The notes below the pieces were generated by a model, which was not told the DNA's origin, did no database searches, and worked only from the letters and a program-made list of their open reading frames with translations. Of a stretch of 8,196 bases of DNA, positions 1 to 5,927 are shown in pieces. This stretch comes from Thermus sp. JCM 17653 (lineage in GTDB: Bacteria > Deinococcota > Deinococci > Deinococcales > Thermaceae), in the NCBI GenBank assembly GCA_001311585.1, contig BBBN01000067.1, forward strand, positions 1 through 8,196, written 5' to 3'. Both the position numbers and the translations under genes were made by a program. Every line of letters begins with the position of its first letter. Positions within the stretch are counted from its first letter, which is position 1.

Positions 1-67
1 CCTGGCCCAGGGGGGCGGCCTGGACCCGGAGCGGGCCAAGGCCTCCCTGCCCGGGCTTTTGCCCTAA
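1..67 (+). CDS. alaS: C-terminal end of alanine--tRNA ligase (partial)
   Basis: Only the last 21 codons are present, read from base 2 to the TAA at 65-67. They give LAQGGGLDPERAKASLPGLL followed by P and stop. The AQGGG segment followed by a short charged, helical tail matches the very C-terminus of alanyl-tRNA synthetase, where the glycine-rich C-Ala domain ends in a GGGRPD-AQ-GG pattern. The enzyme charges tRNA-Ala with alanine in the cytoplasm. The position just upstream of ruvX and mltG supports this, because alaS precedes those genes in many bacteria, for example Bacillus. The tail is short, so the identity rests on one motif plus gene order. Confidence 0.65.
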   Translation, partial: LAQGGGLDPERAKASLPGLLP

Positions 68-70
68 AAT
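65..70 (+). promoter_or_regulatory. Candidate -10 element of a leaderless promoter
   Basis: TAAAAT overlaps the stop codon of the upstream gene and lies 6 bases before the ATG at 77. That spacing suits transcription starting at or next to the start codon. No good Shine-Dalgarno precedes the ATG, only a G-run. I see no convincing -35 hexamer about 17 bases upstream, so this is a candidate only. Confidence 0.35.
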
Positions 71-76
71 GGGGGT

Positions 77-761
77 ATGCTTCTCCTGAGCCTTTTGGCG
101 GTGGCCCTTTCCTGGGCCCTCTTCGCCCTCACCTTCGGCCGGTACCAAAGAAGGCCTTCTCTCCACAACGCCCTCTATAGCCTCGGGCTCCTCTTCTTCG
201 CCGTGGCGGTTTCCGCCGAGCTCCTCGCCCGCCTCTTGGGGGGTTGGGGTCCCTTGCTTTACCGCCTCTGGTACTTCACCGGGGCCATGCACGGGGTGAC
301 CTTCCTGGGCTTAGGGAGCCTCGCCCTCCTCAACCCCAAGGCGGCACGGGCCTTCCTCCTCGCCCTAGGCCCCTTCTTCCTCTGGGGCCTTTACCTGGTG
401 GCCTCGGCCCCCCTGGACTTCGCCCGCCTCCCCGAGCCCTACACCCCCTCGGGGGCGGCCTTCCCCCCCCCTGGCCTCCTCTCTCCCAGGCTTTGGACCA
501 TCCCCTTCAACCTCCTGGGCACGGCCTCATGGCCGGGGTGGCCCTTTACACCACCTTCCTCTTCTGGCGGAGGAACCCCCTAAGGGCCCAGGGCACGGTC
601 CTGGTCTTCCTGGCCACCCTGGTCCTCGCCTCCACCAGCGCCTAAACCGCTTCGGAGTGGCGGGCCTGGAGGAAGGGGGAAGGGCTTTGGGGGTGGCCCT
701 CCTCTACCTGGGGGTGGCCCTGGCGGACAAGAGCGTGCGGTATGCGGGTGGGCGCGCTTGA
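77..761 (+). CDS. Seven-helix integral membrane protein, function unknown (two frameshifts)
   Basis: I do not recognise a named family. Reconstructed, it is about 228 residues with seven hydrophobic segments: roughly residues 1-20, 33-55, 60-88, 93-112, 140-168, 176-192 and 206-222. It begins [20 protein letters not shown] and is probably an inner-membrane protein without a soluble domain. The reading frame changes twice. Near 523-524 one G appears to be missing, so [17 protein letters not shown] continues in another frame. Near 641-642 one C appears to be missing, so [20 protein letters not shown] follows in the third frame to the TGA at 759-761. Hydrophobicity and codon use stay protein-like across both joins, which argues for one gene with sequencing errors. 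Its end overlaps the ruvX start by 20 bases, suggesting co-transcription with ruvX and mltG. Confidence 0.7.
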
Positions 762-1150
762 CGTGGGGGAGGCCCGGATCGGCCTCGCCGTGGGGGAGGG
801 TGGGGGTACCCCTGGCCTCGGGCCGGGGGTACCTGGTGCGCAAGACCCTCGAGGAGGACGTGGCGGCCCTCCTGGACTTCGTGCGGCGGGAAGGCCTGGG
901 AAAGCTCGTGGTGGGCCTCCCCTTGCGCACCGACCTCAAGGAAAGCGCCCAGACCAAGAAGGTCTTTCCCCTGGTGGAGGCCTTGAGGGCTAAGGGGGTG
1001 GAGGTGGAGCTATGGGACGAGCGCTTCACCACCAGGCTCGCCAAGGAGCGCTTAAAACACGCCCCCAAGCGGCTTCGCCGGGACAAGGGGAAGCTGGACG
1101 AGCTCGCCGCTTTGGTGCTTCTGGAGGACTACCTTGCCCGAGGGCTCTAG
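742..1150 (+). CDS. ruvX: RuvX/YqgF family RNase H-fold nuclease (one frameshift)
   Basis: Reconstructed, this is a 135-residue YqgF-family protein, the normal length. The start [20 protein letters not shown] carries the conserved LDxG motif with the first catalytic Asp (residue 7). It is followed by [10 protein letters not shown], then [11 protein letters not shown] on the second core strand, WDERFTT, and the C-terminal [16 protein letters not shown] with the last acidic residues. The family has an RNase H fold and is implicated in pre-16S rRNA 5' end maturation and as a putative Holliday junction resolvase. The frame slips inside the five-G run at 802-806: removing one G joins the LDVG half to the rest. 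The ATG at 742 is chosen because it gives the family N-terminus. It has no good ribosome site and overlaps the preceding gene, so translational coupling is likely. It overlaps mltG by 17 bases. Confidence 0.93.
1123..1127 (+). promoter_or_regulatory. Ribosome binding site deciding the mltG TTG start
   Basis: GGAGG lies 6 bases before the TTG at 1134, inside the 3' end of ruvX. It favours this rare start codon over later ones. The resulting N-terminus is a short basic stretch followed by one membrane helix, as expected for MltG. Confidence 0.6.
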
Positions 1151-2151
1151 AAGGTGGCTTTGGCGGGGGGTGGTGGTCCTTTTCCTCACCTTCGCCCTTT
1201 TGCTCCTCTATGCCCTATGGCTTCTTGGCCCCACGGGGAAGGAGGCCCTGGTGCGCATCCCCAAGGGGGCCAGAGGGGCGGAGGTGGCGAGGATTCTGGA
1301 GGAGGCCGGGCTTCTGCGCTCGGGGTACCTTTTTTTCCGCCTACCTGAGGTTTTCGGGAAGGGCCAAGCGCCTGGTCCCCGGGGTCTACCGCCTGAAGGG
1401 AGGGGGCCTTCCGCCTGGCCCGGGCCCTCACGGGCGGGGAAAGGCCCCTAAGCGTGACCCTCACCTTCCCCGAGGGGGAAAGGGCGGCGGACTACGCCCG
1501 GAGGCTCTCCGGGGCGGGGCTTGACGGGGAGGGCTTCTTGCGCCTGGCGGAAAACCCCGGGGCCCTGAAGCCCCCCTATGTGGAGGGGAGGGGCCTCGAG
1601 GGCTACCTCTTCCCCGCCACCTACACCTTTGACCTCCTGGCCACCCCCGAGGAGGTGGTGCGGGCCATGCTCCGCCGCTTTGAGGCGGAGCTCACCCCTC
1701 CGGTGCGAAGGCTTCTAGAGGAGCGGGGGCTTTCCGTGCACGCCTGGGTCACCCTGGCTCCATCGTCCAGGCCGAGGCGGGAAGCGAGGAGGAGATGCCC
1801 TACATCGCCGGGGTCTTCCTGAACCGCCTAGAGCGGGGCATGCCCCTCCAGGCCGACCCCACCGTGGCCTACGCCCTGGGGAAGCGCCTGCCCGAGCTTT
1901 CCCGCCCCGGGGGGGATTTCCAGGTGGACTCCCCCTACAACACCTACCGCTACGCAGGCCTTCCCCCGGGGCCCATCGCCAACCCTGGGCGGAAGGCCCT
2001 CCTCGCCGTCTTGAACCCCGTGCGCCAGGACCGGGGGGGCCGCCCCTACCTCTACTTCTTCCACGCCCGGGGAAAGCTTTACCTGAACGTGGACTTTGAG
2101 GCCCACCTGCGGGACCTGGCCCGCTACCGCTACGCCTCCCCGTCCCCGTGA
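1134..2151 (+). CDS. mltG: Endolytic peptidoglycan transglycosylase MltG/YceG (three frameshifts)
   Basis: Reconstructed length is about 338 residues, normal for MltG, the membrane-anchored enzyme that cleaves nascent glycan strands and is thought to act as a strand terminase. In order: a basic N-terminus and one membrane helix (about residues 10-32), a LysM-like region ([20 protein letters not shown]), then the YceG domain with [60 protein letters not shown] and [20 protein letters not shown]. The Glu codon at 1774-1776, in SIVQAE, is the expected catalytic acid. Three indels break it: an extra T in the seven-T run 1330-1336, an indel in the G-rich stretch 1398-1406, and a lost C near 1757-1761 (GCCTCC read as GCTCC). 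All key motifs survive, so the gene is probably intact in the organism. It overlaps the convergent permease gene by 22 bases. Confidence 0.93.
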
Positions 2152-2975
2152 CGGAGGAGCCGGAGCTGGGCGTAGGCGAAGAGGAGGGTGAGGAGGAGGA
2201 TCACCACGGTGACCGCCGCCGCGTAGCCCAGGCGGAAGTTCTCAAAGCCCGTCTCGTACAGGTAGTAGCCCAGGACCCTCGTGGCCCCGTAGGGCCCCCC
2301 CCGGGTGAGGAGGAAGACCGCCGCGTAGGACTGCAGGGCGAGGATGGTTCCCACCACCACCAAAAAGGCCACCGCCGGGCGCATGAGGGGGAGGACCACG
2401 TGACGGAAGGCCTCAAAGGGTCCCGCTCCGTCCACGTAGGCGGCCTCGAGGAGGGCCTTGGGGATGGCCTTGAGCCTGGCCGAGGCCACCAGGACCCCGT
2501 AGCCCAGGTGGCGCCATAAGGTGAAGGCCACCACCATGAGGAGGGCCCAGAACCCCTCCCGGTCCCAGGGGGGGATGGGGAGGAACTGGGCCAGGGCCCC
2601 GTACTCGGGGGTGAAGAGGGTGTACCAGCTCAGGGTGGCCCCGCCCAAGGTGACCAGGCCCGGCAGGAAGAGGAGGCTCTTGGCCAGGCGCTCGTAGGGC
2701 ATCCCCTCCAGGGCCACCGCCAGGGCCACGGAAAGCCCCACGAAGAGGGGAAGGGCCAGGAGCATGAACTTCAGGGTGACCCAGAGGCTTCCCCAGAAGG
2801 CGGGGTCCTGGAGGAGGTCCCTGTAGTTCTTGAGCCCCACGGGCCTGGGCTCGGAAAGCCCCGACCAGTCCCAGGTGGAGAAGCGGAGGACGTCCAAAAA
2901 GGGGTAGAGGACGAAGAGGAAGAGGGGAAGGAGGGCCGGGAGGGAGAAGAGGAGCAGGGGAAGCTTCTTCCGCAC
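2130..2975 (-). CDS. Sugar ABC transporter permease, MalF/UgpA type
   Basis: This is an intact inner-membrane permease of 281 residues. It has the hydrophobic N-terminal helix ([21 protein letters not shown]), the [20 protein letters not shown] segment typical of binding-protein-dependent sugar permeases, and six predicted helices. The cytoplasmic EAA loop, which docks on the ATPase subunit, is at about residues 177-200: [20 protein letters not shown]. Length and motifs fit the MalF-like half of a carbohydrate importer (CUT1 type). The substrate cannot be read from the sequence. The GTG start at 2975 lies 4 bases after the stop of the upstream beta-barrel gene, with no obvious Shine-Dalgarno, so the two are probably one transcript. 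Missing from the neighbourhood are the MalG-like second permease, the solute-binding protein and the ATPase; they would have to be encoded elsewhere. Its 3' end overlaps mltG on the other strand. Confidence 0.9.
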   Translation of the reverse strand: MRKKLPLLLFSLPALLPLFLFVLYPFLDVLRFSTWDWSGLSEPRPVGLKNYRDLLQDPAFWGSLWVTLKFMLLALPLFVGLSVALAVALEGMPYERLAKSLLFLPGLVTLGGATLSWYTLFTPEYGALAQFLPIPPWDREGFWALLMVVAFTLWRHLGYGVLVASARLKAIPKALLEAAYVDGAGPFEAFRHVVLPLMRPAVAFLVVVGTILALQSYAAVFLLTRGGPYGATRVLGYYLYETGFENFRLGYAAAVTVVILLLTLLFAYAQLRLLRHGDGEA

Positions 2976-2979
2976 GGGG

Positions 2980-3471
2980 CTACCAGAGGTAGAGGAGGGA
3001 GAGGAGGAAGGGGTAGCGGTCGGAGGCGGAAACCTCCAGGGCCAAAGGCTCCAGGTAGAGCCTAAACCCCGCGCCCCAGGCCAGGTGGAACCCCGCCTGG
3101 TAGCCGAGGCCGAGGCCTAGGGAGAGGGCCCCGCCGGGAAGCTCCAGGCTGGCGAGGGGGCCTAGGTGGGCCCCGAAGGGGTAGCGGAGGGAGAGGCCCA
3201 ACCCCAAGGAGGTGTAGAGGTCGGCGAGGACGAGGCCGGGGAAGAGGTTGGCCTTGAGGAGGGCGTGGGCTTCTGGGTTCTGGGAAAGGAGGACCTGGAG
3301 GTCCAAGCCGGTGTCCAACCCCAAGGGGCTAAAGGGCAGGAGGGCGCTTCCTTGGAGGTAGAGGCCCTTGTCCGGGGCGTAGCCTAAGCCCAGGGTGTTC
3401 TCCGGGTAGGCCGGGGCCTGGGCCAGGCCGAGGCCCAGAAGAAGGCCAAGGAGGGAGAGAGCCCGCTTCAT
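2980..3471 (-). CDS. Exported, probable outer-membrane beta-barrel protein, function unknown
   Basis: This 163-residue protein has a clear signal peptide: MKRALSLLGLLLGLGLAQA, with likely cleavage after the AQA at residue 19. The mature part is made of short alternating hydrophobic stretches rich in Gly, Leu, Tyr and Ala (for example LYTSLGLGLSLRYPFGAHLG and GALSLGLGLGYQAGFHLAWG) with no membrane helix. It ends in an aromatic residue (LLSLLYLW), as BAM-dependent outer-membrane barrels often do. I infer a small 6-8-stranded barrel in the Thermus outer membrane; I do not recognise a named family. A GGAGGGG sequence just upstream supports the ATG at 3471. It precedes the sugar permease by 4 bases, so a link to uptake is possible but unproven. 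No frameshift is seen. Confidence 0.72.
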   Translation of the reverse strand: MKRALSLLGLLLGLGLAQAPAYPENTLGLGYAPDKGLYLQGSALLPFSPLGLDTGLDLQVLLSQNPEAHALLKANLFPGLVLADLYTSLGLGLSLRYPFGAHLGPLASLELPGGALSLGLGLGYQAGFHLAWGAGFRLYLEPLALEVSASDRYPFLLSLLYLW

Positions 3472-3473
3472 AG

Positions 3474-3480
3474 CCCCTCC
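3474..3480 (-). promoter_or_regulatory. Ribosome binding site of the beta-barrel gene
   Basis: On the minus strand GGAGGGG precedes the ATG at 3471, with 4 bases between GGAGG and the start codon. This is a good match to the anti-Shine-Dalgarno core and supports this start. A TAGGAT hexamer on the same strand (bases 3481-3486) might be a -10 element, but the evidence is weak. Confidence 0.5.
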
Positions 3481-3491
3481 ATCCTACCAGG

Positions 3492-3497
3492 TAGCAT
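3492..3497 (+). promoter_or_regulatory. Candidate -10 element of a leaderless promoter
   Basis: TAGCAT lies 6 bases before the ATG at 3504, in the 32-base gap between divergent genes. The plus-strand gene lacks a proper Shine-Dalgarno and must be transcribed from this short gap or from within the neighbouring gene. No clear -35 is visible. Confidence 0.3.
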
Positions 3498-3503
3498 GGG
3501 GGC

Positions 3504-4216
3504 ATGGAGGTGGCCTTTTCCCTGGAGCCCGCTCCCGGCCTAGTCCCCCTGAGGGATCACCCCCTCCTCATCCTCGTGGGCCTCACCGGGGTGGGGAAGA
3601 GCACCCTGGTGGAGGCCCTGGGCCTTCCCCGGCTCCCCGACCGCCGGGAGCTCGTGGACCGCTACGTCCTCCCCCGCTACGGGGCAGAGCCTCCCATCCC
3701 CCGGGAGGAGCGTTTCCGCCTCACCCGGCGCTTCCGGGAGGAGTTCCCCGGGGGGGTGGCGGAGGTCCTCGCCCGGGGGTACGCGCCCCCCAAGCCCCTC
3801 CTCCTCTTTGACGGCCTGAGGGGGGAGGGGGAGGTGGCCTTCGCCTTGGAACACCTCCCTAAGGCCCTTTTCGTGGTCCTCCACGCCCGGGAGGCCACGC
3901 GGCTTAAGCGGCTCCTTTCCCGCCGGGACGCCTTTGACCGGGTGGAGGTGGCCCCCGAGGAGGAGGCCCGCCTTAGGGCCCTGGCCCAGGGGGTGCTCAC
4001 GGAGGAGGAGCTAAGGGAAGCCCTTTCCCTCGCCCCCCTCGAGGAGGTCCTGGCCAAGCTCAAGATCGTGGCCGAGGAGAAGAAAAACTACGACCCGATG
4101 GGCCTTTGCGCCTTCTTAAGGGCCACCCCCGGGCCCTGGTCCTGGACACGGAGGCCCTCTCCCCCGAGGAGGAGGTCCTGGCGGTGCGGCGCTTCCTCCG
4201 AGAGAACCTTCGCTAG
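3504..4216 (+). CDS. P-loop NTPase of unknown role (one frameshift near the C-terminus)
   Basis: Reconstructed length is 237 residues. The Walker A motif GLTGVGKST is at residues 26-34, and a Walker B-like hydrophobic strand LLLFD ends at residue 103, followed by GLRGEGE. The rest is charged and helical with many Arg and Glu, and there is no signal peptide or membrane segment. It is therefore a small cytoplasmic ATP/GTP-binding protein, perhaps kinase-like in size. I cannot assign a named family or substrate. Near 4120-4122 one G seems to be missing. Restoring it replaces an unnatural tail rich in Arg, Ser and Pro with HPRALVLDTEALSPEEEVLA and RRFLRENLR, ending at the TAG at 4214-4216. Read without the repair, the frame runs to 4223. 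The enolase-like gene follows within about 8 bases, so the two may share a transcript. Confidence 0.75.
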
Positions 4217-4220
4217 CGCG

Positions 4221-4226
4221 TAGAAT
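4221..4226 (+). promoter_or_regulatory. Candidate -10 element before the enolase-like gene
   Basis: TAGAAT is followed 7 bases later by the ATG at 4234. If it is a leaderless promoter, the true start is 4234 and not the upstream ATG at 4225, which overlaps this hexamer. No Shine-Dalgarno precedes either ATG. No -35 match was found. Confidence 0.33.
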
Positions 4227-5319
4227 GGGCTCTATGCCGACGGTACGGGACCTGCGCCTCATCTCCTTCCGCATCCCCCTGAAGGCCCCCTTGCGCTGGG
4301 GGAAGGCCTCGGAGCTTGCCGCCTTGGAGCACGCCCTTTTGGAGGTGGAGCTCTCCGACGGCTCCATAGGCCGGGCCGAGGTGGCCATCCGCCCCACCAT
4401 CTACGGGGAGACCTTGGGGAGCGTGAGGGCGGGGCTGGAGCACTTGAGGCCGAGGCTTTTGGGCCTCGAGGCCGACGACCAGGAGGGGATTAGGGCTGTT
4501 CTGGAGGCTTTCCCCTTCAACTTCGGGCTTAAGGGGGCCCTGGACCTTGCCCTCTGGGAGGCCTGGGCGAGGAGCGAGGGGGAGGAGCTCCACCAGGTCC
4601 TGAGGCCCGCCAAGCACCGGGTGCGGGTGGCCTACCTCCTGGGCCTCGGGGAGGAGGACGAGGTCCTGGAGGACGCCCGCAGGGCCTTTGGGGCGGGGGT
4701 CAGGGTCTTCAAGGTGAAGGTGGGGCGGGACCTGGAGAGGGACACCCGCCGCATCCTCCGCCTGAAGGAGGCCTTTCCCGAGGCCGAGCTCTACGCCGAC
4801 GCCAACGAGTCCCTTCCCCCCAAGGAGGCCGAGGGCTACCTTTTGGCCTGGAAGGAGCTTGGCCTCCGCTACGTGGAAGAGCCCCTCCCCATAGAGGAGG
4901 TGGGGGCGCGGCGGAGGCTAAAGGAAAAGGGGATCCTCCCCCTCATCGCCGACGACTCCGCCATGACCCTGAAGGACCTCAAGCGGGAGCTAGAGCTGGA
5001 CACCTTTGACGTCCTCAACCTCAAGCCCGCCCGCACCGGGGTCACCTGGACCCTGGAGATGCTGGCCCTGGCCCGGGAGCGGGGCAAGAGGGCCATGGTG
5101 GGAAGCCAGGCGCAAAGCGCTTTCGGGGCCTACCAGTCCGCCCTCCTCGCCTTCCAGCAAGGGGTGACGGAGCCTTGTGAGCTCGCCTTCCACCTCAAGG
5201 CCGAGGGCGGCTTCTTCCCCTTCCCCGCCTTCCGGGAGGGATGGCTTTACTGGGAGGACCTGGTGGAGGCCCGCTTTGACGAGGAGGCCTTCGCCCGGTA
5301 CGCCCTAAAGGAGGCCTAA
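4225..5319 (+). CDS. Enolase-superfamily enzyme (muconate cycloisomerase / mandelate racemase-like)
   Basis: An intact protein of 364 residues, or 361 from the second ATG at 4234. It has the N-terminal capping domain and then a barrel domain with the superfamily's active-site set. These are the KxK motif in KVKVGRD (Lys163, Lys165), metal ligands Asp192 in YADANES, Glu218 in VEEPL and Asp243 in IADDS, and the opposite catalytic Lys267 in NLKPARTG. These enzymes abstract a proton alpha to a carboxylate, using Mg2+ to stabilise the enolate. The two-lysine pattern places it in the muconate-cycloisomerase subgroup, which includes o-succinylbenzoate synthase, N-succinylamino acid racemase and dipeptide epimerases. 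The usual ADE is ADD here, and I do not see the DxD substrate motif of dipeptide epimerases near the C-terminus. The substrate is therefore open. The 3' end overlaps the convergent HAD gene by 15 bases. Confidence 0.88.
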   Translation: MGSMPTVRDLRLISFRIPLKAPLRWGKASELAALEHALLEVELSDGSIGRAEVAIRPTIYGETLGSVRAGLEHLRPRLLGLEADDQEGIRAVLEAFPFNFGLKGALDLALWEAWARSEGEELHQVLRPAKHRVRVAYLLGLGEEDEVLEDARRAFGAGVRVFKVKVGRDLERDTRRILRLKEAFPEAELYADANESLPPKEAEGYLLAWKELGLRYVEEPLPIEEVGARRRLKEKGILPLIADDSAMTLKDLKRELELDTFDVLNLKPARTGVTWTLEMLALARERGKRAMVGSQAQSAFGAYQSALLAFQQGVTEPCELAFHLKAEGGFFPFPAFREGWLYWEDLVEARFDEEAFARYALKEA

Positions 5320-5927
5320 CGCTTCCCGGAAGTCCCGGAAAACCCCCTTCGCCCCCGCTTCCCGAAGGGCCTCCGCCCCGTGCCCCGTGAGGAGGCCATA
5401 GGTGGGGATCCCCGCCCCCACGGCGCTTTTCACCCCGGAAGGGGAGTCCTCAAAGGCCAGGGCCTCCCCGGGGGCCACCCAAGGCGCTCTAGGGCCGCCC
5501 GGTAGGAGGGGGTCGGGCTTACCCCGGCCCACCTCCTCCGCCAGGAGCAAAAGGGGAGGCCTTAGGCCCAGGGCCTTCAGCACGTGGAGGGCGTTCTCCT
5601 TGGGGGCGTTGGTCACCACGCCCCAGAGGAGCCCCCTTTCCCTGATTTTCTCCAGAAGCTCCGGAAGCCCCGGGGTGGGCCTGAGCCCTTGGGCGAGGGC
5701 CCGGAAGCGGGCCTCCTTGGCGGCGATGAGCCTTCCGCCTCCTCCCCCTCCAGGCCCAGGAGGTCGCGGACGATCTCCGGGTTTAGCCTCCCCGAGATCC
5801 TTTCCCGGTAGAAGGCGGGGTCCACCTTTAGGCCATAGGGCCTCAAGGCCTCCCGCCAGGCGAGGAGGTGCAGGGGGTCGGTGTCCGCCAGGGTGCCGTC
5901 CAGGTCAAAGAGGACCGCCTTAAGCAC
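5305..5927 (-). CDS. HAD-superfamily phosphatase / beta-phosphoglucomutase-like hydrolase (frameshifted)
   Basis: Reconstructed length is about 207 residues, typical of HAD subfamily IA with a helical cap. The start (M)LKAVLFDLDGTLADTDPLHL carries the DxDGT nucleophile motif (Asp8, Asp10). Later motifs are TNAPKEN (motif II Thr), GRGKPDP (motif III Lys) and FEDSPSGVKSAVGAGIPT (motif IV acids). Such enzymes act on sugar phosphates, phosphoglycolate and similar small phosphoesters; the exact substrate is unclear. The frame shifts near 5731-5735 (one base lost), after which LIAAKEARFRALAQGLRPTP continues. It is also displaced between about 5505-5512 and 5478-5480 by a compensating pair, where YRAALERLG is expected. 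The GTG start at 5927 overlaps the end of the MFS gene by 8 bases and has its own ribosome site, so the two are translationally coupled. Confidence 0.85.

Noticed and set aside
580..1086. Minus-strand open frame across the membrane-protein end and ruvX
   Set aside because: Ser/Arg/Pro-rich shadow with no motif, opposite the well-supported ruvX.
742..1150. Programmed ribosomal frameshift in ruvX
   Set aside because: No slippery heptamer or downstream structure stands out, related RuvX genes are single frames, and similar breaks occur in six other genes.
2148..2519. Plus-strand open frame opposite the permease
   Set aside because: Highly charged Glu/Gly/His composition is the typical antisense image of a hydrophobic membrane protein.
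4211..4218. Palindrome CGCTAGCG at the end of the P-loop gene, considered as terminator or operator
   Set aside because: Only four base pairs per arm, no T-run follows, and it contains the stop codon. Chance is sufficient.
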